Assembly: GCA_020724185.1 (NCBI GenBank)
Contig: DYHL01000023.1
Coordinates: forward strand, 1 to 17,167
Origin: Candidatus Nitrosymbiomonas sp.
GTDB lineage: Bacteria; Sysuimicrobiota; Sysuimicrobiia; Sysuimicrobiales; Humicultoraceae
Direction of reading: 5' to 3'
Length of the DNA: 17,167 nt
Shown: positions 1 through 6,784 of the stretch, piece after piece
How the letters are laid out: each line of letters opens with the position of its first letter
Position numbering within the stretch: the first letter of the stretch is position 1
Notes under the pieces: model-generated
What the model was told of the DNA's origin: nothing
Seen by the model: only the letters and a program-made list of their open reading frames with translations
Database searches by the model: none
Made by a program: the position numbers and the translations under genes

Positions 1-371
1 CCACCGCTACCCGCAAGCACGCAGGATACGTCGAGGAGACAGAGACCTACTTTCTGCAGTATGGCGTCAATCTGCTCAACCAGCCGGTGACGGTCATCCT
101 GATTGGGGGCACCGTGTATCACAAGTGCCAGGAGAGGGCGCCCGGCTACCTGGACGACCTGGCCCTGATCGCGGGCGGCGTGCTCTACAACCCTGACGAA
201 CCCCACGTACTGCGGCCCCGTGGCCCGGTCTTGCTGGATGCCCAGTACCTGGTCAGCGTCCTCGGTGGGCTGTACGGGAGGGTGAACCCCGAGCAGGCCC
301 TGCGGGTCATGAAGCGAGAGCTTATCCCGCTTGATGTCCGGAAGCACACGCTGGGGAGGGGGACGTCATGA
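1..371 (+). CDS. MutL/GlmL-family protein, C-terminal part (5' end outside the window)
   Basis: The frame is open from base 3 to the TGA at 369-371, so only about the last 122 residues are present. A GTG at 87 could be mistaken for a start, but the frame is open and protein-like upstream of it. The visible part has an RKHAG-like segment, a nucleotide-binding-fold strand and turn (VILIGGTVYH), a VLRPRGPVLLD segment, and an ending with a YLVSVLGGLY / NPEQALRVMKREL pattern. This matches my recollection of the C-terminal end of the MutL/GlmL family, ASKHA-fold proteins encoded beside B12-dependent aminomutases such as glutamate and ornithine mutases, where they are thought to act in reactivation or maturation. 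The stop overlaps the next start (ATGA), so the genes are translationally coupled. The mutase subunits would be expected just left of the window. The family call is moderate because the N-terminal ATPase motifs are missing. Confidence 0.55.
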   Translation, partial: TATRKHAGYVEETETYFLQYGVNLLNQPVTVILIGGTVYHKCQERAPGYLDDLALIAGGVLYNPDEPHVLRPRGPVLLDAQYLVSVLGGLYGRVNPEQALRVMKRELIPLDVRKHTLGRGTS

Positions 372-1450
372 AGACTCGAGTTGCCGTTCTGGGGGCGGGC
401 AACGGTGGGCAAACCTTTGCCGGCGATCTGGCCCGGCGTGGCTTTCCCGTTCGGGTCTACAACAAGTTCGCCCATGAGATCACTGATCTGAAGAAGGCGG
501 GCGGGGTGTCGCTTGAGGGCGCCATTGAAGGGTTGGGACGGCTGGAGCTGGTGACGACCGACATTGCCGCGGTTGTGCCCGAGGCCGACGTCATCCTCGT
601 GGTGGTCCCGGCCACGGCCCACGCCGCCATGGCCGAAGCGTGCGCCCCGCACCTTCGCGACGGACAGGTTATCGTCCTCAATCCGGGACGAACCGGGGGC
701 GCGCTGGAGTTCCGCCATGTGCTCGGGAGTTGCGGCGTGGAGCGCCAGGTGCTGGTGGCGGAAGCCCAGACCCTCCTGTTCGCCTGCCGGATCTCGGGTC
801 CGGCCCGCGTCCGGGTGAACAGCATCAAGCGCCAGGTGTCGCTGGCCGCGCTGCCCGCGCGCGATACACCGCGGGTCCTCGAAGCCCTGCGTCCCCTGTA
901 CCCGCAGTTTGTCGCAGCCCGAGACGTGCTGGAGACCGGCCTGGACAACATTGGGGCCGTCTTCCACCCTGGTCCGGTCGTGCTGAGTGCCGCGCGCATA
1001 GAGTCGGGCGTACCGTTCGAGTTCTATCGCGACATTACGCCTAGCGTTGCGCGGTTCCTGGAGGCGATTGACGAGGAGCGGCTCGCCGTGGCGCGGGCCT
1101 TCGGGGTAGGGGCCACTTCTGCCGCGGAGTGGCTGGAGCGGAGTTACGAGGGCGTGGAGGGCGCCACGCTCTACGAGCGGATCCGCGGCAATCCGGCCTA
1201 CGCGGGCATCGCCGCCCCGAGCTCGATTGAAACTCGCTATGTGCTGGAAGACGTGCCCACGGGTCTCGTGCCCATCGCCTCGCTCGGCCGCCTGGCCGGG
1301 CTGGAGATGCGGGCGATTGCCGGTCTGGCCGACGTGTGCTGTGCCCTCTGCAGGCGTGACTTCTGGGCGGACGGCCGCAATCTCCAGCGGCTGGGGATTG
1401 CCGGTCTCACCGTCGCCGAGGCCAGGGAGTTCATCCGGAACGGCCGATGA
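368..1450 (+). CDS. NAD/NADP octopine/nopaline (opine) dehydrogenase family protein
   Basis: A 360-residue protein, the usual length for the family. The N-terminus is a Rossmann fold with the dinucleotide motif GAGNGG at residues 9-14 and a second strand (DVILVVVPATAH) near 74-85. The C-terminal octopine-dehydrogenase helical domain has His200 in NIGAVFHPGPVV and Asp295 in EDVPTG. The 95-residue spacing equals that of the His/Asp catalytic pair I recall for Arthrobacter N-(carboxyethyl)norvaline dehydrogenase. Family members reversibly condense an amino group with a 2-oxo acid, using NAD(P)H, to give opines; others are deaminating dehydrogenases in amino-acid catabolism. It is cytoplasmic. 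The ATG overlaps the upstream MutL-like stop (ATGA) and its own stop overlaps the next gene's start, so three genes form one translationally coupled unit. The substrate cannot be read from the sequence; the neighbour suggests an ornithine- or diamino-acid-type compound. Confidence 0.85.
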   Translation: MKTRVAVLGAGNGGQTFAGDLARRGFPVRVYNKFAHEITDLKKAGGVSLEGAIEGLGRLELVTTDIAAVVPEADVILVVVPATAHAAMAEACAPHLRDGQVIVLNPGRTGGALEFRHVLGSCGVERQVLVAEAQTLLFACRISGPARVRVNSIKRQVSLAALPARDTPRVLEALRPLYPQFVAARDVLETGLDNIGAVFHPGPVVLSAARIESGVPFEFYRDITPSVARFLEAIDEERLAVARAFGVGATSAAEWLERSYEGVEGATLYERIRGNPAYAGIAAPSSIETRYVLEDVPTGLVPIASLGRLAGLEMRAIAGLADVCCALCRRDFWADGRNLQRLGIAGLTVAEAREFIRNGR

Positions 1451-2535
1451 AGCTCATCACCCTGGAGGGCGATCACTATCAGATGGGGTTCCAGCACGGC
1501 CGGCAGATCCTCGATCTGCGGCCGCGGCTGCTCGAGGTCATTGACCGGCGCATCGCGGGCCTGGAGGGCACTCCCGTCACCGGGCTTCTCCCGGAAGTGG
1601 AGCGGGTGTGGGCCGGGCAGGCGCATTCCACACTCGACATGCTGGCAGGCATCGCCAGGGCGCTCGAGTTGGATGTCGCGCGCCTCCTCTGCTACGCGGC
1701 GGCTTCCTATCTGGAAGACAGCGTGAGGGCTGGACTACCGGTCGAGGAGCGCAATGTGGGGGAGGGCCCGCCGCTGGAAGGGTGCACTGTGTGGGCGGCC
1801 TCGGGTCCGGCGACGGCCGACCGTTCGCCCATTCTGACCAAGAACCGCGACTACAATCTCGCGCACCTGGCCCTCCAGACCCTGGCCCATGCTACACCGC
1901 AACACGGCTACCGGTACCTCTATGTGACCAGCGCCGGCAGCACGGGCGTCTCCAGCTCGGGGATGAACGAAAAAGGTCTTGCCGTCGCCGACACCCGTGT
2001 CGCTTCCTCCGACGTTGGGCCCGGTCTGGCCAGGTACACCCTGATGATGGAGTTGCTCGAGCACCACGATTCGGTGGCCTCGGCGCTATGCTATCTGCGG
2101 CGGGTGCCGCAAATGGGCGGCGGCAAGCTGATCCTAGCCGATGCGCAGGGCAAGATGGCCGTGTTCGAATCAGGACACCGGCACTCGGGGGCCGTCTACG
2201 CGAGAGGCCACTTTGTGGCAGCCACCAACCATTTTGTCACTCCGGCGCTGCGCGGCCATCGCCTCGGACACGACGGCGGCGCCCCGGACGGCGAGAGCGA
2301 ATCCCGCCTCCGTTCCATCCGCAGACGGCTGCGCGATTGCCGGGGCCGCCTCAACGCGGACCAGGCCAGGCGGATCATGGCCAGCCACGCGGACGGCGAT
2401 GCTGCGATCTGCCGGCATGCGCTGGAAGGGAACAGCGGCACCATCTCCACTGTTGTCTTCTTCCCGGCGGAGGGGAGCCTGCTGTTCTGCAGCGGCCGGC
2501 CGTGTGAATCCGACTACACCCGGCATTCGCTCTGA
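1447..2535 (+). CDS. C45-family autoproteolytic acyltransferase/hydrolase (AAT-like Ntn hydrolase)
   Basis: A 362-residue protein resembling acyl-CoA:6-aminopenicillanate acyltransferase and the wider peptidase C45 group. The N-terminus has the family-typical GDHYQMGFQHGRQ segment at residues 8-20. Cys113 in LEGCTVWAAS is the expected N-terminal nucleophile exposed by self-cleavage between Gly112 and Cys113. Beyond it come TKNRDYN (about 132-138), a conserved-looking SSSGMNEKGLAV segment, and a C-terminal SHADGDAAICRH region. The mature enzyme would be an Ntn-type amidohydrolase or acyltransferase acting on an amide or N-acyl amino acid. No signal peptide is seen, so it is probably cytoplasmic. 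Its ATG lies in the upstream TGA (ATGA overlap), tying it to the opine dehydrogenase. It may release or re-acylate an amino compound used by that enzyme; this is inference. Confidence 0.8.
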   Translation: MKLITLEGDHYQMGFQHGRQILDLRPRLLEVIDRRIAGLEGTPVTGLLPEVERVWAGQAHSTLDMLAGIARALELDVARLLCYAAASYLEDSVRAGLPVEERNVGEGPPLEGCTVWAASGPATADRSPILTKNRDYNLAHLALQTLAHATPQHGYRYLYVTSAGSTGVSSSGMNEKGLAVADTRVASSDVGPGLARYTLMMELLEHHDSVASALCYLRRVPQMGGGKLILADAQGKMAVFESGHRHSGAVYARGHFVAATNHFVTPALRGHRLGHDGGAPDGESESRLRSIRRRLRDCRGRLNADQARRIMASHADGDAAICRHALEGNSGTISTVVFFPAEGSLLFCSGRPCESDYTRHSL

Positions 2536-2607
2536 CGGCTGAGGGGTATTCTGTGGCTGCTCCTATGTTTTCGCCAGCGGAGGGGCACCATCAAAGGGGC
2601 TTGCGCG

Positions 2608-3237
2608 ATGAGAGAAGAGCTGACCCTCCTTGAAGAACTGGTGGCCGGCGTATTCGCCAACTCTACCCAGAAGAAGTACTGGGAGCACACGAAGCGGGTT
2701 TCCGCCTACGCCCAAAGCATTGGAAAGGCCGAAGGCGCGGATCTCGACGTCTTGTTGCCGGCCGTTTTACTTCATGACATCGGCATGACCGTTGATGCCG
2801 GCTTCCCAAGCCATGTTGAGAAGTCCGAGCTGCTCGGCGGGTTCATGCTGCGGGGCTTGGGTTACGGCGAAGCAGAAGCCCAAAGAATAGTGGGGGTGGT
2901 TGCATCGCATCACCCGCAACCCGGGGAGATGCTGAACTCGCTGGAAGAAAAGGCGCTGTACGATGCGGACCTCCTGGACATCGTTGGGGTCTTCGGCGTC
3001 CTGCGTTGGATCGGGGCCTTTCCTCCGACAACCAAGGAACTGGTTGCCTCGATAGATCTGTTCCTGTCCATTGTTGATAGGTGCGTTGCCGCACGGGGCT
3101 CGCTCTTCTTCACGGAAACGGCCAGGAGAATGGCCGACAAGACGGTAGACGCGACGGTTGATTACTACAAGAAGGTCAAGCAGCACGTCGCCCAGTTTGA
3201 ACTGCATCCAAACGAACCCTTCCCAATTTCGTTTTGA
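2608..3237 (+). CDS. HD-domain phosphohydrolase-like protein
   Basis: A 209-residue soluble protein with the metal-binding pattern of the HD superfamily: His27 in WEHTKRV, the His56-Asp57 doublet in LLHDIGM, further histidines at 101-102 (SHHP), and Asp119/Asp121/Asp124 in YDADLLD. These residues normally bind one or two divalent metals for phosphomonoester, phosphodiester or nucleotide hydrolysis. The substrate cannot be inferred. It lies 73 bp after the C45 gene and has its own purine-rich ribosome site (AAAGGGG) a few bases before the ATG. Sampled 60-base blocks of this gene are about 53-57% GC, against 75% in a block of the C45 gene, so base composition differs from its neighbours and lateral acquisition is possible. 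A role in the adjacent catabolic or sugar-uptake genes is not evident. Confidence 0.8.
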   Translation: MREELTLLEELVAGVFANSTQKKYWEHTKRVSAYAQSIGKAEGADLDVLLPAVLLHDIGMTVDAGFPSHVEKSELLGGFMLRGLGYGEAEAQRIVGVVASHHPQPGEMLNSLEEKALYDADLLDIVGVFGVLRWIGAFPPTTKELVASIDLFLSIVDRCVAARGSLFFTETARRMADKTVDATVDYYKKVKQHVAQFELHPNEPFPISF

Positions 3238-3394
3238 CCTCAGCGATAGCTCCCTGCCTTGAGTGCTGGGTGGCCTTGAGGGAGAGGCTCACGCAGGGAA
3301 AGGGTCTGCTGGCACCGTAATAGGGATTAGGGTTGATACCGGGTCTTCACCAGACACGGGACACCCTATCGATGCACCACCACGGAGGATGGCT
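3238..3394 (+). promoter_or_regulatory. Intergenic leader before the sugar-transport cassette
   Basis: This is the longest gene-free stretch in the window. It must hold any promoter for the transporter genes. It contains two direct copies of GCCTTGAG (3256-3263 and 3273-3280), a TCCCTGC/GCAGGGA inverted pair (3251-3257 and 3293-3299) separated by a 35-nt loop, a tandem TAGGGAT-TAGGGTT, and a TTGATA hexamer near 3333 with no convincing partner -10. The last 11 bases carry GGAGG (3384-3388), six bases before the binding-protein ATG. No operator can be named. Confidence 0.35.
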
Positions 3395-4684
3395 ATGTCG
3401 CATCTCAGGAGAACATTCGTGGCCGTTCTACTGGCCGTTGCGCTGCTTCTTCCCTCGTGGGCCCCGCCGGCGTCCGCACAGCGCGCGATGACCATTACCG
3501 TCTGGTTCCCGCTGCCGACGGGCGGCCCACTCAAGGAAGCGATGGATGATCTGGTTGGGAGGTTCAACGCCGGCAGGACCGACATGCGCGTTTCGTTGGA
3601 AATGACGGGCGACTACTGGCAGAACTATCAGAAGCTGCAGACCGCAATCGTGGCCGGGAGCCCTCCCGACGGGGCCATGATCGAGTTGATGCAGATTCCT
3701 GAGTTCGCCGACGCCGCCATCCTGGTGCCGCTGGACGAGTTTGCCAAGCAGCGCGACTTCAACATGGCCGACATGGCCCAGGCCCTGCTGGGCAACTCCT
3801 ACTGGAAGGGCAATCTCTACGCGATTCCGTGGCAGCGATCCACTACCCTGCTCTACTACAACGTGGACGCGTTCAGAGACGCCGGGCTTCCCGAGTTCTC
3901 ACCGCCTCCAACCTGGGAGGAGTTCCGAAGGATCGCGCCGCGACTGGTCGTCAGGCAGGGGGACCAGATCATGCGGTTCGCGCTCGAGGGCAGCTTCAAT
4001 CACGACTGGCTCTATGAGGGACTGGTGTACTCCTACGGCGGCCGGATCGTCAGCCAGGACGGGCGTACCGCCATGTTTAACCAGACACCGGCGGTCAACG
4101 CGCTGACTTTGCTGCGCGACCTGACCAAGCGCGACCGCGTGCTCAACGTCAACCCCAACTTCCCGGGCATAGTGGAGAACTTCATTGCGGGCCGCACCGC
4201 CATGATTGCCCACTCCAGCTTCGCCCTGGCTCTTATCACCAATCGGGCGCGGTTCCGCTGGAGCGTGGCGCCGATTCCGGCCGGACCTGCCGGTCCGGTG
4301 CTGAATGCCGGAGGCGGCAACTTCGTGCTGTTCGCGAAGACGAGCCCCGAACGGCAGCGCGCGGCCTGGGAGTTCATCAAGTGGATGACCTCGCCGGCAA
4401 ACACCGCGTTCTATACCATGAGGAGCGGTTACATCCCGGTTCGCACCAGCGCAATGGAGGACCCGCAGCTTAGGAGCTATTTCCGGCAGTTCCCGATGGC
4501 GAGGAAGTCCACTGAGCTGTCTCTTGAGCACGGCAGAGGCCGCATGGTCGTCCTCAACGTTGAGAGGAATGTCCGTCAGTTCCTGGTGCCGGCGCTGGAG
4601 GCCGTGCTGCTTGGGACGGCTGATCCGAAGCAGGCTCTTGACGAGGCGGCGGCCAAGGCCAACGCGGCTCTGGGAGCCCGGTAG
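3395..4684 (+). CDS. ABC transporter substrate-binding protein (family 1, sugar / UgpB-like)
   Basis: The frame is open back to 3263, but the ATG at 3395 is preferred: GGAGG at 3384-3388 sits six bases upstream, and translation begins at once with a signal peptide. The product is then 429 residues. Residues 1-28 are basic, then hydrophobic, ending in an ASA signal-peptidase I site; there is no lipobox cysteine. The mature protein starts with ITVWFPLPTGG, followed by a receptor-fold core with LLYYNVDAFRDAGL and PPPTWEEFRRIA, the classic family-1 pattern for oligosaccharide or glycerol-3-phosphate binding proteins. It would capture a carbohydrate outside the membrane and deliver it to the two permeases downstream. 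The lack of a lipobox suggests a free periplasmic protein and hence an outer membrane, though this is weak evidence. The exact ligand is unknown. Confidence 0.9.
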   Translation: MSHLRRTFVAVLLAVALLLPSWAPPASAQRAMTITVWFPLPTGGPLKEAMDDLVGRFNAGRTDMRVSLEMTGDYWQNYQKLQTAIVAGSPPDGAMIELMQIPEFADAAILVPLDEFAKQRDFNMADMAQALLGNSYWKGNLYAIPWQRSTTLLYYNVDAFRDAGLPEFSPPPTWEEFRRIAPRLVVRQGDQIMRFALEGSFNHDWLYEGLVYSYGGRIVSQDGRTAMFNQTPAVNALTLLRDLTKRDRVLNVNPNFPGIVENFIAGRTAMIAHSSFALALITNRARFRWSVAPIPAGPAGPVLNAGGGNFVLFAKTSPERQRAAWEFIKWMTSPANTAFYTMRSGYIPVRTSAMEDPQLRSYFRQFPMARKSTELSLEHGRGRMVVLNVERNVRQFLVPALEAVLLGTADPKQALDEAAAKANAALGAR

Positions 4685-4692
4685 ACCCGTGC

Positions 4693-4717
4693 GGGGAGGG
4701 ACGCCTTGTCCCTCCCC
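4693..4717 (+). repeat. Perfect 10-bp inverted repeat (stem-loop) between binding protein and permease genes
   Basis: GGGGAGGGAC (4693-4702) and GTCCCTCCCC (4708-4717) are exact inverted complements around the five-base loop GCCTT. The stem begins nine bases after the binding-protein stop. No T-run follows, so it is unlikely to be a complete intrinsic terminator. In many ABC operons a stem-loop here protects the binding-protein mRNA or attenuates readthrough, so that binding protein exceeds permease. The only Shine-Dalgarno-like bases before the permease start lie in the 5' arm and are paired in the stem. Confidence 0.8.
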
Positions 4718-4731
4718 CATGGTGCGTGCTG

Positions 4732-5619
4732 ATGCGGTTCTCTCGGGCGAGGGAATCTCTCGTCGCCTACGCTTTTCTGTTTCCATCGCTGGTCCCGCTG
4801 GTGGTCTTCACGCTGTACCCGTTGGTCAGCTCGGGCTACCTTTCCCTGACCGGCTGGAACCTGCTCTCGCCCGCCAAGCCATTCGTCGGTCTTTACAACT
4901 ACACGCGCATGGCATCGGACCCGGCACTGCTGAGCGTGCTCGGCAACACGGCGCTCTACACCGCGGCCGTGGTTTCAATCGGCGTGGCAGTCGGTTTGGG
5001 CCTTGCCCTGCTGCTCAATCGCCCCCTGGTACTGCGGCCGCTCTGGCGCGGGGTGTTCTTCCTGCCGACGGTGGTGCCGCTCGTGGTGTTGTCCGGACTG
5101 TGGCTCTGGATCTACGATCCGGGGTTCGGGCTCATGAACTATCTGCTGCGGACCGCAGGGCTCCCGACCAGCCAGTGGCTGCACAGCCCGGGCTCAGCGC
5201 TCTGGGCCATCATCGTAATGATGGTCTGGCATACCACGGGCTACAACATGGTGATCCTCCTGGCCGGGCTGCAGAACGTTCCCGAAGAGCTCTATGAGGC
5301 CGCCCGGATTGACGGGGCCGGGTCTTACACCGTACTGACGCGCATCACGCTGCCGCTGCTGTCGCCGACGCTACTGTTTATCGTCATTGTGGCGTCCATC
5401 CAAGCCTTCCGCGTTTTTGATCCGGTATGGGTGATGAGCCTGGGCACCGGCGGCCCGGCCAACAGCACGGCCACGCTGGTATTCTTCCTCTACCGCCAGG
5501 CCTTCATGTTCTTTGAGGCGGGGTACGCGTCGGCGATCGCCTATCTGGTCGTGGGTATTGCCCTGCTCTTCACGGCCGTACAGTTGTGGATGAGCAAGCG
5601 GTGGGTGACGTATGAGTAG
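4732..5619 (+). CDS. Sugar ABC transporter permease (UgpA/MalF-type)
   Basis: A 295-residue inner-membrane protein from the ATG at 4732; an in-frame GTG at 4726 would add two residues. Neither start has a clear unpaired ribosome site because the GGGGAGGG upstream is in a hairpin. Six or so hydrophobic segments are visible, beginning with AYAFLFPSLVPLVVF. The cytoplasmic EAA loop (EELYEAARIDGAGS followed by ITLPLL, about residues 185-210 from the ATG) is the contact site for the ABC ATPase and identifies a binding-protein-dependent transport permease. The C-terminus overlaps the second permease by eight bases. No ATPase gene is present, so a shared MsiK/UgpC-type ATPase encoded elsewhere is probably used, as is common for this family. 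Confidence 0.9.
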   Translation: MRFSRARESLVAYAFLFPSLVPLVVFTLYPLVSSGYLSLTGWNLLSPAKPFVGLYNYTRMASDPALLSVLGNTALYTAAVVSIGVAVGLGLALLLNRPLVLRPLWRGVFFLPTVVPLVVLSGLWLWIYDPGFGLMNYLLRTAGLPTSQWLHSPGSALWAIIVMMVWHTTGYNMVILLAGLQNVPEELYEAARIDGAGSYTVLTRITLPLLSPTLLFIVIVASIQAFRVFDPVWVMSLGTGGPANSTATLVFFLYRQAFMFFEAGYASAIAYLVVGIALLFTAVQLWMSKRWVTYE

Positions 5620-6439
5620 GCGGTGGGTCGCCGGCCTCGCGGCCCACGGCGCCGTAATATCTCTGGCGGTTCTCTTCTTTCTGCCCTTCGTCTGGATGGT
5701 GGGTACGGCGGTGAAGCCCGAGAACGAGATCTTCGTCTACCCGCCTCGATGGATTCCATCTGTCTGGCAATGGGGCAACTTCGCGGCGGCCTGGGTCAAG
5801 GCGCCGTTCGCGCGGTTCTTCTTCAACAGCGTGGTGGTAACCGCTTCCATCACGGCGATCCAGCTGGCCACCGCTGCGCTGGCCTCCTACGCGTTCGCGC
5901 GGTTGCGCTTTCCGGGCAAGGGTCTGCTCTTCCTGGCGTACCTGTCAATCATGATGATCCCCAGCCAGGTGACGCTGATCCCCAACTTCATCACCCTTAA
6001 GAATCTCGGGCTGCTGAACACGTACGGAGCGTTGATCCTCCCGTTTGCCGCCACTGGATTTGGGACGTTCCTGATCCGGCAGCAGTTCCTCTCGATCCCG
6101 CAGGAGTTGTTCGACGCCGCCCATATCGATGGCGCCGGCCACCTGCGCATCCTGCGCGAGATCTGCCTGCCGCTGGCGAAGCCGGCGTTCGCCACCTTCG
6201 GTCTGCTTACGACCATGTGGCACTGGAACGACTTCTTCTGGCCGCTGATCGTGACCAGCTCGGTGGAGATGCGGACGTTGCCGCTCGCGCTTGTGGTCTT
6301 CACGCACTCCGAGCAGGGGACTTCCTGGAACCTGCTCATGGCCGCGGGCATCTTCACCGCGCTGCCGATCGTACTGCTCTTCCTGGCGGCGCAGCGCTAC
6401 TTCGTCCAGGGGATCGCCAGGGCAGGGCTGAAGGGCTGA
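5612..6439 (+). CDS. Carbohydrate ABC transporter permease (UgpE/MalG-type)
   Basis: A 275-residue inner-membrane protein forming the second half of the transport channel. The first membrane segment (ISLAVLFFLPFVWMVGTA) is followed by the family-typical KPENEIFVYPPRWIP. The EAA loop is PQELFDAAHIDGAGHLRI followed by ICLPL, about residues 163-187. The end (FVQGIARAGLKG) is the usual C-terminus of this family, so the gene is complete. Its ATG overlaps the last codons of the first permease (5612 versus stop at 5617-5619), indicating coupled translation. It closes the transport cassette; 83 bp of non-coding sequence separates it from the AOR module. Confidence 0.9.
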   Translation: MSRRWVAGLAAHGAVISLAVLFFLPFVWMVGTAVKPENEIFVYPPRWIPSVWQWGNFAAAWVKAPFARFFFNSVVVTASITAIQLATAALASYAFARLRFPGKGLLFLAYLSIMMIPSQVTLIPNFITLKNLGLLNTYGALILPFAATGFGTFLIRQQFLSIPQELFDAAHIDGAGHLRILREICLPLAKPAFATFGLLTTMWHWNDFFWPLIVTSSVEMRTLPLALVVFTHSEQGTSWNLLMAAGIFTALPIVLLFLAAQRYFVQGIARAGLKG

Positions 6440-6522
6440 AAGCATGCGCTTGCCAACAGGGACTGCGACACTGGGGGGATCGTGACCTTCACCGTCGAAG
6501 AGATAGACTAGAGCACCAGGCC

Positions 6523-6762
6523 ATGCGAATCACGATCGAGGTGATGATCCCGCTCCGCAATCGCCTGCCTCAGGGCGGGCGCATCACAACCCTTGAACTG
6601 CACCCGGGCGGGACCGTGGCCGATGCTCTCCGTGCGGTGGGCGTGCCGGAAGGCGAGCCGTGGAACGCCAGCATCGCCGGTCAACTTGTAGCTGCCACGC
6701 ATCCTCTAAAGGAAGGGGATTTCCTGTTGGTCTTCCCTCCGATCGCAGGGGGTTCCGGCTAG
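6523..6762 (+). CDS. MoaD/ThiS-family sulfur carrier protein with -GGSG C-terminus
   Basis: A 79-residue ubiquitin-like protein from the ATG at 6523. The frame is open further upstream but that part is not protein-like. It starts with a beta strand (MRITIEVMIPL), has the PGGTVADALRAVGVP segment typical of MoaD/ThiS proteins, and ends FPPIAGGSG. MoaD carries sulfur as a thiocarboxylate on a C-terminal Gly-Gly for molybdopterin/tungstopterin synthesis. It lies 22 bp before the AOR gene, whose enzyme needs a tungstopterin, so a cofactor-synthesis role is likely. The oddity is two extra residues (Ser-Gly) after the Gly-Gly; either a protease trims them or the terminal Gly is used. The ribosome site is weak (no strong purine run before the ATG). 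Confidence 0.8.
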   Translation: MRITIEVMIPLRNRLPQGGRITTLELHPGGTVADALRAVGVPEGEPWNASIAGQLVAATHPLKEGDFLLVFPPIAGGSG

Positions 6763-6769
6763 TCATTTG

Positions 6770-6776
6770 AAGGAGG
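6770..6776 (+). promoter_or_regulatory. Ribosome binding site deciding the AOR start
   Basis: AAGGAGG, a near-perfect anti-16S match, ends eight bases before the ATG at 6785. The in-frame TTG at 6767 overlaps or precedes this site and would add six unrelated residues, so it is rejected as the start. Confidence 0.85.
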
Positions 6777-6784
6777 CTCTTACA

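Noticed and set aside
3250..3284. CTCCCT/AGGGAG as a terminator after the HD gene
   Set aside because: Six base pairs with a 23-base loop and no T-run; too weak.
3321..3334. Tandem TAGGGAT-TAGGGTT, telomere-like repeat
   Set aside because: Only two imperfect units; most likely chance in an intergenic region.
3263..3394. Extended N-terminus of the sugar-binding protein
   Set aside because: The extra 44 residues precede the signal peptide, are not protein-like, and the GGAGG is placed for the ATG at 3395.
3899..4786. 295-aa minus-strand ORF opposite the binding protein
   Set aside because: No domain or motif, composition typical of antisense shadow, and the + strand gene is certain.
4524..5297. 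257-aa + strand ORF across the binding-protein/permease junction
   Set aside because: Arg/Pro-rich shadow in another frame of two well-supported genes; high GC makes long spurious frames common here.
6444..6511. Possible short leader peptides between the permease and MoaD-like genes (ATG 6444, GTG 6482)
   Set aside because: Only 9-13 codons, with no conserved feature or coupled attenuator structure visible.
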